This document shows, piece by piece, positions 16,624 through 23,923 of a stretch of 44,966 nucleotides of DNA. How positions within the stretch are numbered: position 1 is the stretch's first letter; every line of letters begins with the position of its first letter. The DNA is taken from contig NZ_JXOJ01000006.1 of assembly GCF_001017125.1 (NCBI RefSeq), positions 92,633 through 137,598 on the forward strand, in the 5' to 3' direction. The DNA is from Methanoculleus sediminis (GTDB lineage: Archaea > Halobacteriota > Methanomicrobia > Methanomicrobiales > Methanoculleaceae). The notes beneath the pieces were generated by a model, which was not told where the DNA came from, did not search any database, and saw nothing but the letters and a program-made list of their open reading frames with translations. The translations under genes and the position numbers were made by a program.

Positions 16624-17161
16624 TCTTTCCAATACCGGCGGGAACGTTTCTGGTCAACGCAGCGGTCTCCCCGCCTGCGGCGGTCATCTGGATCGTGAAC
16701 GTGTCTCCGCGCCCGATCTCAACACTTTCCATCTCCAGTCTTACCGTGACGACCTCACCCGTCTCAAGGAGGGGGCCGCCATCTTCCGGATACCGCCAGG
16801 TGACGTTTATGGCGGGGTCGCCGGGGGGGAACGTGATGAGGGTCTCCTTCGTGGCGATGGTGTAGGTCATGCTCCCCATATCGATGACGGCGAGATCGGT
16901 CGCGGTCTCGAGATCGAACTCTATGAAATCGAGAAAACCCTGATCGTTATCCAGCTTGGCAATGACCGATTGTCCCGGGCGGAGGGCGGATCCGGCTTCC
17001 CCGAGAGCAGCATACATCGTCTCCTGGCTCTTCTGCGACGTGGTCATGCCCACCCCGAGAACGACGTACGCAAAGACCGCTGCGACGACGATAAAGGCGA
17101 TGAAGACGATGGCCGCTTCCAGTCCGGTGAACGCCCGATCGTCCCAGTCTTTCCGGGGCAT
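16601..17161 (-). CDS. archaellin (FlaB type), first of a pair
   Basis: A 186-residue archaellum filament subunit. The polar leader MPRKDWDDR is followed by AFTGLEAAIVFIAFIVVAAV, the conserved class III signal and core helix, then a beta-rich outer domain of about 130 residues. It is translated first and its 3' end overlaps the second archaellin start by 23 bases. The motor and assembly genes (flaC-J) are not in this window, so export relies on genes elsewhere. The next gene upstream, on the opposite strand, encodes a DUF1616 membrane protein. Confidence 0.85.
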   Translation of the reverse strand: MPRKDWDDRAFTGLEAAIVFIAFIVVAAVFAYVVLGVGMTTSQKSQETMYAALGEAGSALRPGQSVIAKLDNDQGFLDFIEFDLETATDLAVIDMGSMTYTIATKETLITFPPGDPAINVTWRYPEDGGPLLETGEVVTVRLEMESVEIGRGDTFTIQMTAAGGETAALTRNVPAGIGKNVYVELF

Positions 17162-17305
17162 ATGAATGCGGGTTTGTCGCGCTTCGATTAAAAGGTGCTG
17201 ATTTTTCCCGCAGTCCCGTCTTCATGGGCTCCAGGAGTCCGTATCCCCCAAACAGGCCCTCACCGGAGAACCTATTTATACCATGGCTTTTTATGGGGTA
17301 ACAGA

Positions 17306-18277
17306 ATGACAGCCGAAACCACCGCAGGCCTTCTCATCGGTTCCCTGGATCCCCGCACCATCCCGCTGGACTTAAAAGGCGTCTATCTCTGGGCCCTCCT
17401 CGCCCTTGCCGGCATTTACGTCCCGATCATCAGCGAGAGCCCCCTTCGTGTGGTCGTCGTCCTGCCGTTCATCCTCTTCATCCCCGGCTATCTCCTGACC
17501 GCGGCCCTCTTCCCGGCAAGAGACGACCTCGACGGAATAGAGCGCATCGCCCTCTCGCTCGGGGTCTCCATCGCCGCCGTGCCGCTCTTCAGCTTCGCGC
17601 TCAACTACACGCCCTGGGGTATCCGGCTCGACTCCATCGCCGTCACCCTCCTGGCGTTCAGTCTTGTCGCCGGCCTTATCGCGCAGTTCCAACGCCGCAA
17701 GCTGCCAGAAGAGAGCCGATTTGCGGTTCCTTTCGGCACGTGCCTCGCCGCGATAAAGGAGGAATTTTCCGGCGGTTCTCCATCCCGGTTCGACCGGGTC
17801 CTGAGCGTCGTCCTCATCGCCGCCGTCCTCGTGGCCATCGCAACGACGATCTTCGTCACCGCGGTCCCGAAAGAGGGAGAGAAGTTCACCGAGTTCTACA
17901 TCCTCGGACCGCGAGGAAAAGCAGCCGATTACCCGACCGAGTTCATGTCCGGAACGCCGCAGACGGTCATCATCGGGATCGGGAACCACGAATACCAGGA
18001 TATCACCTACACGGTGGAGACGTTTGCCGTGGAGAGCAGGTTCAATAACGCGACGAACCGGTCGACGATCGTCTCGGCGACGCTTCTCGACCGGTTCTCC
18101 GTCACGGTGCCGCACAACCGGACCGTCGAGCAGCCCTACTCCTTCCGGATCATGGACCCGGATACGAACCGGCTTGAGTTCCTCCTCTTCAAGGAGGCGC
18201 CACCCGACAACATCGCCAGGAACAATCTCACCGGCGCCGGCTACCGCAACCTGCACCTCTGGCTGCGGGTGCATTGA
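17306..18277 (+). CDS. DUF1616 membrane protein
   Basis: About 323 residues. The N-terminal half holds about four membrane helices (for example GVYLWALLALAGIYVPII and VVVVLPFILFIPGYLLTAALF). The last helix (VLSVVLIAAVLVAIATTIFV) leads to an outside domain of about 130 residues from TAVPKEGEKFTEFYILGPRG on, with several Asn-x-Ser/Thr sites. This is DUF1616, an archaeal membrane family sometimes found near cell-surface glycoprotein and glycosylation genes, of unknown role. The ATG at 17306 is chosen because the hydrophobic segment begins soon after it and GGGGTAACAG precedes it. An in-frame start further upstream would add a region without membrane-protein character. Confidence 0.8.
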   Translation: MTAETTAGLLIGSLDPRTIPLDLKGVYLWALLALAGIYVPIISESPLRVVVVLPFILFIPGYLLTAALFPARDDLDGIERIALSLGVSIAAVPLFSFALNYTPWGIRLDSIAVTLLAFSLVAGLIAQFQRRKLPEESRFAVPFGTCLAAIKEEFSGGSPSRFDRVLSVVLIAAVLVAIATTIFVTAVPKEGEKFTEFYILGPRGKAADYPTEFMSGTPQTVIIGIGNHEYQDITYTVETFAVESRFNNATNRSTIVSATLLDRFSVTVPHNRTVEQPYSFRIMDPDTNRLEFLLFKEAPPDNIARNNLTGAGYRNLHLWLRVH

Positions 18278-18487
18278 CCGGAAACGGGCTGCACGCGGGA
18301 GTTTCTGCGCCGGGTCACGGGAGGCGAAACACCCATGATCCCGGAGATACCCCTCACCCGGATCTTTCGAGATTCTCTATTTTCAGAAGAATGCAGCATG
18401 AAAATCAGTTATCGAGTTGTTAGACCCAGAGAAGGTTTTCCAAATGATTAAATATCCAAACAGTATATGGTTCACCGAGGTACACGA

Positions 18488-18982
18488 ATGAGACGCGGAA
18501 TTCCGGTCGCCTCCCTCCTGGTCCTGGCTCTTATGGCGGCACCTGCCGGGGCATTCACCACGGATAACCTTCTGATAGCTGTGGACGAGGACGGAAGCGC
18601 AGATATCACCATTAACTACACCCTCTCGTGGATCGAGAGGATCGCAGTCTTCTTCAAGATCGCCGATCCGGAGCGGGAGCTGAAGTCCGCGCTCGAGGAT
18701 GCGCTGGGGGTTCCCGTAACGGTGGTCTCGGCCGAGAGCGATGTCGCTATATTCTCCGTTCAGGAGTTTGCGGAGATCGACGGCACCGACGGAGGACGGG
18801 TCTACTCGACACCGGGACTCGACTTCACCGGGGCGCAGGAGGTAATCGACGGCTACTGGTTTGCATCGCTGGTCGAGACGGACCTCTCCCCGGGCCTGAC
18901 GGTGGTCCGGTTCCCGGACGGCCACGAGGAGACGTTCTCCGACCAGAGCGCAATCCCGCCCCTCTCCCACACGGTTCCGTGA
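18488..18982 (+). CDS. secreted protein of unknown family
   Basis: About 164 residues. A clear Sec signal peptide (MRRGIPVASLLVLALMAAPAGA) is followed by a small acidic soluble domain with Asn-x-Thr near NYTLSW. No family is recognised. No C-terminal anchor or archaeosortase signal (PGF-CTERM) is seen, so it is probably released or held by another protein. The ATG at 18488 has GAGGT five bases before it; the ATG seven codons earlier has none. TTAAATATCC near 18450 is a plausible TATA box, and a T6 run at 18999-19004 is a candidate terminator. Confidence 0.75.
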   Translation: MRRGIPVASLLVLALMAAPAGAFTTDNLLIAVDEDGSADITINYTLSWIERIAVFFKIADPERELKSALEDALGVPVTVVSAESDVAIFSVQEFAEIDGTDGGRVYSTPGLDFTGAQEVIDGYWFASLVETDLSPGLTVVRFPDGHEETFSDQSAIPPLSHTVP

Positions 18983-19225
18983 ACGGGGCTTATCTCTCTT
19001 TTTTCGCACGGAAAATCGTAGTTAAACCGGAAGCAGGCTACACTCATTCACATTCCCTGATGCGGGTTCCTGCCTGCCATCAGGGAGAGGGGATGCAATA
19101 AAACGAGCCGCCGGCAGCCATACCGGACTTCGCGCGTGTCGCGGCTCAAAGACCTGTGGTCTTCTCACGCTTCGCTAACCATCCACCAATGCCGGAGAGC
19201 CATCGCTAACCGGTCGCAGCCTGCT

Positions 19226-19247
19226 AAAAAAAGGGAGAGATTTCTCC
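19226..19247 (-). terminator. hairpin and T7 terminator of the first fdh operon
   Basis: Read on the minus strand, GGAGAAATCTCTCC (stem GGAGA/TCTCC) directly after the fdhB stop codon is followed by a C and seven T. Confidence 0.65.
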
Positions 19248-20486
19248 TTACTCGAAGATGTTGAAGATCTGGTCGCTGCCGGTGTCGGAGAGACGCTTGC
19301 GTTCCGTCTGTTCCTCGACGAGCGCGAGCACCGGGAGCTCCATGTCCACACCCGGGGTGTGGCCGAACATCTCCTCGAGATCGACCTGCAGAGCGTGCAT
19401 GAAGAGCGCGTTCGGGATATCCATCGCGCAGTTCTCCTCGCACTGGCCGCAGTTGATACACGAGTCCGAGATGTGGGCGTAGCGGATCAGGTGGAACATG
19501 AAGGGCGGCGGGACCTGACCGGGCTCGACCAGGTAGGCCTTCTTCGTGCTGCACTCCACGCAGTAGCAGATCGGGCAGTTCTCGATGCAGGCGTAGCACT
19601 TGATGCACCGGCTCGTCGCGTCCATGATCTCCTTCAGGCGGTCCTTGCCCTCGCCGAGCGCCTCGAAGTCCTTCTTCCGCCACTTGTCGCCGAGTTTCAG
19701 CATCGCGTTCTCGACCTTGCCGCGGATCTCGATACCCTTCGGGTTCGCGGCCTCGGTCTTGAGTTCTCCGGCCTTTATGGCTGCATCAAGGAGGTTTGCA
19801 CCCTTCTCGGAGCAGACCTCGACGAAGGTGGCCTTGCCGGCCTTGTCGCCAATGACGCCCCAGTTGCCGCAGGCGAGATCCGCCTGGCGCGGGACTTTCA
19901 TCTTGCAGCGGCGGCAGTTGCTGCGGCGGCCGTAGCCTGCCTCCTCGAGTTCGTCCATCGAGATGCCCTTGTGCTGGCCGTCCTTCGTGACGATGATGAA
20001 CTGACCCTTGTCGATCTCTTCCTTGACGACCGAATCGGGGTCGACCTCGAACTTCTCGGCGATCATCTTGCGGGCGGCGACCGGGCTGACGGACCCACCG
20101 CAGTTGAGACCGATCAGCAGGAGGTTGTCCAGGTTGACCTGGTTGCGCTTCGCGAGCTCGTAGAGGCCCATCGCGTCGCAGCCTTTCACCGGAACGGCGA
20201 TCCGCATATTCTCGGCGCCGTCCAGGTACTTCTTGACCAGTTTCGAGAGCAGGAGCGTTCCGCAGTGGAGCGAGCCTGCCGTCTGTGCGATCTCGGCCGG
20301 GTCGGTGATGAGTGTGGGGACGGCATCGTAGAGATCCTGTCCCTTCTTTACGGCAAGGACAGCGTCCACCATGCCGGACTTGAGCGCGTGCGTCAGCAGA
20401 GCGGTGACCGCTCCGCCGCACTCGCCCTTCTCCTGGCAGGCGGCGTCGGCTGCCCATGCGTAGACCATATCGCCAATTGCAGCCAT
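19248..20486 (-). CDS. fdhB: F420-dependent formate dehydrogenase subunit beta (copy 1)
   Basis: A 412-residue FrhB/FdhB-family flavo-iron-sulfur protein that passes electrons from formate oxidation to coenzyme F420. The FAD/F420 domain covers about residues 1-280, with GECGGAVTALL, SLHCGTLLLS, VKGCDAMGLYELAKRN and the cysteine cluster SNCRRC...ACGNWGVIG. Two ferredoxin-like 4Fe-4S motifs follow: CIKCYACIENCPICYC and CINCGQCEENCAMD. Compared with the copy at 22770 it has extra cysteines after the first motif and a C-terminal extension of about 30 residues. The ATG at 20486 lies two bases past the fdhA stop, with GGAGG formed by the end of fdhA, so the two are coupled. A hairpin and T run follow at once. 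Confidence 0.95.
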   Translation of the reverse strand: MAAIGDMVYAWAADAACQEKGECGGAVTALLTHALKSGMVDAVLAVKKGQDLYDAVPTLITDPAEIAQTAGSLHCGTLLLSKLVKKYLDGAENMRIAVPVKGCDAMGLYELAKRNQVNLDNLLLIGLNCGGSVSPVAARKMIAEKFEVDPDSVVKEEIDKGQFIIVTKDGQHKGISMDELEEAGYGRRSNCRRCKMKVPRQADLACGNWGVIGDKAGKATFVEVCSEKGANLLDAAIKAGELKTEAANPKGIEIRGKVENAMLKLGDKWRKKDFEALGEGKDRLKEIMDATSRCIKCYACIENCPICYCVECSTKKAYLVEPGQVPPPFMFHLIRYAHISDSCINCGQCEENCAMDIPNALFMHALQVDLEEMFGHTPGVDMELPVLALVEEQTERKRLSDTGSDQIFNIFE

Positions 20487-20488
20487 CT

Positions 20489-22555
20489 TCAGGCCTCCGT
20501 AATCTTCTCGACCTTCACAGCACAGGCCTTGAACTCGGGGATCTTTGCGATCGGGTCGAGCGCGTTGTTCGTCAGGACGTTCGCTGCACACTCGGCGAAG
20601 TGGAACGGCATGAACATGACGCCCTTCTTGATCTCGTCGGTCACTTTCGCTTCGACTTCGACCGATCCGCGGCGGCTGCTTGCCCTGACCATTTCCTTGT
20701 TCGCTATGCCGAGTTCTTTTGCGTCCTCGGTGTTGATCTCGATCCAGCCGGTCGGAACCTCGTTATCGAGCGTCTCGGAGCGGCGGGTCATGGACCCGGT
20801 GTGCCAGTGCCAGATGCACCGTCCGGTGGTGAGGATGTAGGGGTACTCCGCGTCCGGGACTTCCGCCGGGGGTTTCCACTCGATGGGGTGCATCACGCCC
20901 ATTCCATCGGGGTGCGAACACTTGCCGATGTGCAGGATAGGCGTGCCGGGGTGGTCAACGGACGGGCAGGGCCAGTGGAGTGCTTCGGGCCGGTTGAGCC
21001 GCTCGTAGTTCATGCCGGCATAGGACGGGGTGACCTTCGCGATCTCGTTGAAGATCTCCTCGGCGCTCTGGTAGGGGAACTGGGCGGCGTAGCCCATGGC
21101 GGCTGCCACTTCGCAGAGGATCTGCCAGTCGACCTTTGCCTCGCCGGGCGGGTCCTGGGCCGTGCGCCACATCTGGACGCGCCGCTCGGTGCTGGTCTGG
21201 GTGCCTTCCTTCTCTGCGTAGCAGGAAGCGGGCAGCACGACGTCCGCGTGCTGGGCGGTCTCGGTCAGGAAGATGTCCTGCACCACCAGGAACTCGAGCT
21301 GCTCGAGTGCGTGCTCCGCGTGGGTGAGGTCCGGGTCGGAGAGCATCGGGTTCTCGCCCATGATGTACATCGCCTTGAGCTCGCCGGGGTTGTCGGTGAG
21401 GACGTTGAACATGACGGTGACCTCGTAGCCGTTCTTCGGCTCGCAGATGCCGTCGGGGAAGCCCCAGGCGTCGGCGAACTTCTTGTGGACGGCCTCGTCG
21501 ATGACCTTCTGGTAGCCGGTGAAGACGACGGGGAGACATCCCATGTCGCAGGCGCCCTGCACGTTGTTCTGGCCACGGAGCGCGTTCACGCCACCGCCAC
21601 GCTTGCCGATGTTTCCGGTAAGCATCTGGAGGTTTGCGGTCGACTTGACGTTGTCGACGCCGACGGTGTGCTGGGTGATGCCCATCGAGTAGAGGAGCGC
21701 GGTGGACTCGGCGTTACCGATCCATTCGGCTGCGGTCTTGAGGTCCGCAGCGGGAATACCGGAGATCTTCTCGACGTTCTCGGGGAGATAATCGTCCTTG
21801 AGTACCGTCGCTTTGAGTTCCTCGTATCCCTTTGCACGCTTCGAAACCCATTCCTTGTCCTCCCATCCGTTCCTGATGATCTCTCCCATCAGGCAGTTGA
21901 GGATGGCCACATCGGTGCCGGAGTAGAAGGATGCATAGAGATCCGCCTGCTTCGCGGTCGGCGTGTAGCGCGGGTCGAATACGATGACCTTTGCGCCGTT
22001 CAACTTGGCCTGAACGATCTTGCGGCCGATGAGCGGGTGCTGCTCGAATGTGTTGGACCCGATGACGAAGACGCACTTCGACTCGGCGATGTCGAGGATG
22101 GAGTTGGTCATCGCGCCGGAGCCGAACGAGGCGGCGAGGCCAGCGACGGTGGACGCGTGGCAGAGCCGGGCGCAGTGGTCGACGTGGCGCGTCTTGAAGA
22201 CGCCGCGTGCCAGTTTCATCAGCAGGTAGTTCTCTTCGTTCGAGACACGGGCTGAGGAGAGGCAGGCGATCTCATCGGGCTTATACGACTTGAACTTCTG
22301 TGCGATCAGGTCGTAGGCCTCGTCCCAGGTCGCCTCGACGAACTTGCCGTCCTTCTTGATGAGCGGCTTTGTGAGGCGGTCCGGGCTGTTCACGAATTCG
22401 TGAGCGTAAGTGCCCTTGGGGCAGACTTTTCCCTCGTTGACCGGAGAACGCTTGTAAGGTTGTGTGCCGACAACCTTCCCGTCCTTCACGACGAGGTTGA
22501 AGCTGCACCCCGTACCGCAGTACGGGCATGTAGTCTGTACATACTTGAGATCCAT
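20489..22555 (-). CDS. fdhA: formate dehydrogenase subunit alpha (copy 1)
   Basis: A 688-residue molybdopterin oxidoreductase that oxidises formate to CO2 at a bis-MGD Mo or W centre. An N-terminal 4Fe-4S cluster is bound by Cys10, Cys13, Cys17 and Cys45 (CPYCGTGC...VCPKG). The active-site metal ligand is Cys132 followed by His133 (CARLCHAST), so this is the cysteine form and not the selenocysteine form. The molydopterin-dinucleotide-binding domain lies at the C-terminus (about 560-680, TTGRCIWHWHTGSMTRRS). There is no Tat signal, so it is cytoplasmic. CGAGGT before the ATG is the ribosome site, and TTAAATAT at 22594-22601 (minus strand) the likely TATA box. No fdhC formate transporter is next to it. 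Confidence 0.95.
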   Translation of the reverse strand: MDLKYVQTTCPYCGTGCSFNLVVKDGKVVGTQPYKRSPVNEGKVCPKGTYAHEFVNSPDRLTKPLIKKDGKFVEATWDEAYDLIAQKFKSYKPDEIACLSSARVSNEENYLLMKLARGVFKTRHVDHCARLCHASTVAGLAASFGSGAMTNSILDIAESKCVFVIGSNTFEQHPLIGRKIVQAKLNGAKVIVFDPRYTPTAKQADLYASFYSGTDVAILNCLMGEIIRNGWEDKEWVSKRAKGYEELKATVLKDDYLPENVEKISGIPAADLKTAAEWIGNAESTALLYSMGITQHTVGVDNVKSTANLQMLTGNIGKRGGGVNALRGQNNVQGACDMGCLPVVFTGYQKVIDEAVHKKFADAWGFPDGICEPKNGYEVTVMFNVLTDNPGELKAMYIMGENPMLSDPDLTHAEHALEQLEFLVVQDIFLTETAQHADVVLPASCYAEKEGTQTSTERRVQMWRTAQDPPGEAKVDWQILCEVAAAMGYAAQFPYQSAEEIFNEIAKVTPSYAGMNYERLNRPEALHWPCPSVDHPGTPILHIGKCSHPDGMGVMHPIEWKPPAEVPDAEYPYILTTGRCIWHWHTGSMTRRSETLDNEVPTGWIEINTEDAKELGIANKEMVRASSRRGSVEVEAKVTDEIKKGVMFMPFHFAECAANVLTNNALDPIAKIPEFKACAVKVEKITEA

Positions 22556-22593
22556 GGTAAAAACCTCGGATACATAGAAATACGAGGTCCAGG

Positions 22594-22601
22594 ATATTTA
22601 A
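22594..22601 (-). promoter_or_regulatory. TATA box of the first fdh operon
   Basis: TTAAATAT on the minus strand is about 43 bases before the ATG, placing transcription start near 22572. A second AT-rich block further upstream (about 22620-22632) could be an alternative. The gap 22556-22769 holds no other gene. Confidence 0.5.
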
Positions 22602-22769
22602 CTATAGTGATTAACACCCACATTTTTGATGAATAAGTGTGGGCCAGGGCCTGCCTTTTGCCGGGAGCCCGGTACGATATCGACCCTTCTTGCCCGAACA
22701 GGCATTCCGGAGCATGGAACCAGCCTGATCCCGGATGCGCTCAGGAATAATGCATCAGGCAAAAAATGG

Positions 22770-23921
22770 TTAGTTGGTATAGGGCGCCTTCCCGAGCTTG
22801 GGTTCGAACGCGGTGTCGCCCTCGGATCTGACGGCGTGGGAGAAGAGCGCAAGCGGGATATCCATCGGGCAGAGTTCCTCGCACTGGCCGCAGTTGATGC
22901 AGGAGTCCGAGATGTGCGCGAACCGCCGCAGGTGGAACATCGGGTTCGGCGGAACCTCTCCCGAGACGACCATCCGGGACTTTCCCTTGAGTTCGTCCGC
23001 TGCCGGGAAGCAGACCGGACAGTTCTCGATGCAGGAGTAGCACTTGATGCACCGGCCGGTCTCGCGGGCGATGGTTCCCCAGAGGTCGGAGGCGAGCGCT
23101 TCGAAGTCCTTCTTCCGCCACTTGTTACCGAGGTTCAGCATGGCGCCTTCGACCTTGCCGCGGATCTCGATACCCTTCGGGTTCGCAGGCTCCGTGGCGA
23201 CGGCTCCGGCTTTTGCTGCCGCATCCAGGAGTTTTGCCCCCTTCTCGGAGCAGACTTCGACGAACGTGGCGTTGCCGGCTTTTTCCCCGATGACGCCCCA
23301 GTTCCCGCAGGCGAGATCCGCCTGGCGCGGGACCTTGTAGAGGCACCGGCGACAGTTGCTGCGGCGGCCGTAGCCCTCGTCCTCGAGGTCGTCGATCTTG
23401 ATCCCTTTATGACCGCCCTCGTACTCGATGATGAACTGGCCCTTGTCGATCTCCTCTTTGTGGACCGCATCGGGGTCGACCTCGAACTTCTCGGCGATCA
23501 TCTTGCGGGCCAGGACCGGACTGACGGAGCCGCCGCAGTTCACGCCGAGCAGGAGGAGGCGATCCATATCGACCGCATTCCGCTTCGCGAGCTCGATAAG
23601 GCCCATCGTGTCGCAGCCTTTGACGGTGACGCCGAGCTTTGCGGTCTTATTGGCATCAAGGTAGTCCTTCACCAGCTTCGAGAGCAGGAGCGTTCCGCAG
23701 TGGAGCGAGCCTGCCGTCTCTGCGATCTCCGCAGGATCGGTGATCACGGTCGGGACCGCGTCGTAGAGGTCCGCACCCTTCCTGACGGCAAGGACAGCGT
23801 CCACCATGCCGGACTTCAGGGCATACTGCTGCAGGGCGGTGATCGCACCCCCGCACTCTCCCTTCTTCAGCACGTCGGCATCCGCCGCCCACGTGTAGAA
23901 CATATCGCCAATCGCCGCCAT
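22770..23921 (-). CDS. fdhB: F420-dependent formate dehydrogenase subunit beta (copy 2)
   Basis: A 383-residue paralogue of the copy at 19248, with the same FrhB-type F420/FAD domain (GECGGAITAL, SLHCGTLLLS, VKGCDTMGLIELAKRN, CRRC...ACGNWGVIG). Two 4Fe-4S motifs follow, CIKCYSCIENCPVCF and CINCGQCEELCPMD. The loop after the first motif is different (PAADELKGKSRM) and lacks the extra cysteines of copy 1. The tail is shorter, ending GKAPYTN. It starts two bases after its own fdhA stop, with the same GGAGGCCTGAAG junction as copy 1. The first roughly 35 codons upstream in frame belong to the end of fdhA read in another frame and are not part of it. Confidence 0.95.
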   Translation of the reverse strand: MAAIGDMFYTWAADADVLKKGECGGAITALQQYALKSGMVDAVLAVRKGADLYDAVPTVITDPAEIAETAGSLHCGTLLLSKLVKDYLDANKTAKLGVTVKGCDTMGLIELAKRNAVDMDRLLLLGVNCGGSVSPVLARKMIAEKFEVDPDAVHKEEIDKGQFIIEYEGGHKGIKIDDLEDEGYGRRSNCRRCLYKVPRQADLACGNWGVIGEKAGNATFVEVCSEKGAKLLDAAAKAGAVATEPANPKGIEIRGKVEGAMLNLGNKWRKKDFEALASDLWGTIARETGRCIKCYSCIENCPVCFPAADELKGKSRMVVSGEVPPNPMFHLRRFAHISDSCINCGQCEELCPMDIPLALFSHAVRSEGDTAFEPKLGKAPYTN

Positions 23922-23923
23922 CT

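Noticed and set aside
15178-16698. 506-codon plus-strand frame across the DUF457 and archaellin region
   Set aside because: It runs over recognisable genes on both strands and its own sequence is low in complexity and Arg/Pro/Ser-rich.
20456-22255. Very long open frames opposite to the fdhA genes (also 24035-25882)
   Set aside because: They are antisense shadows created by the strong G/C third-position bias of fdhA; their residues are Val/Asp/Gly/Arg-rich with no domain.
20489-22555. Selenocysteine-containing formate dehydrogenase
   Set aside because: Both alpha subunits have an ordinary cysteine codon at the metal-ligand position (Cys132), with no in-frame TGA.
22563-22588. ACCTCG and CGAGGT facing each other before fdhA copy 1, as a ribosome-site hairpin
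   Set aside because: With the TATA box at 22594-22601 the predicted transcript would start after the 5' arm, so the hairpin would not form in the mRNA; a different start site would reopen the idea.
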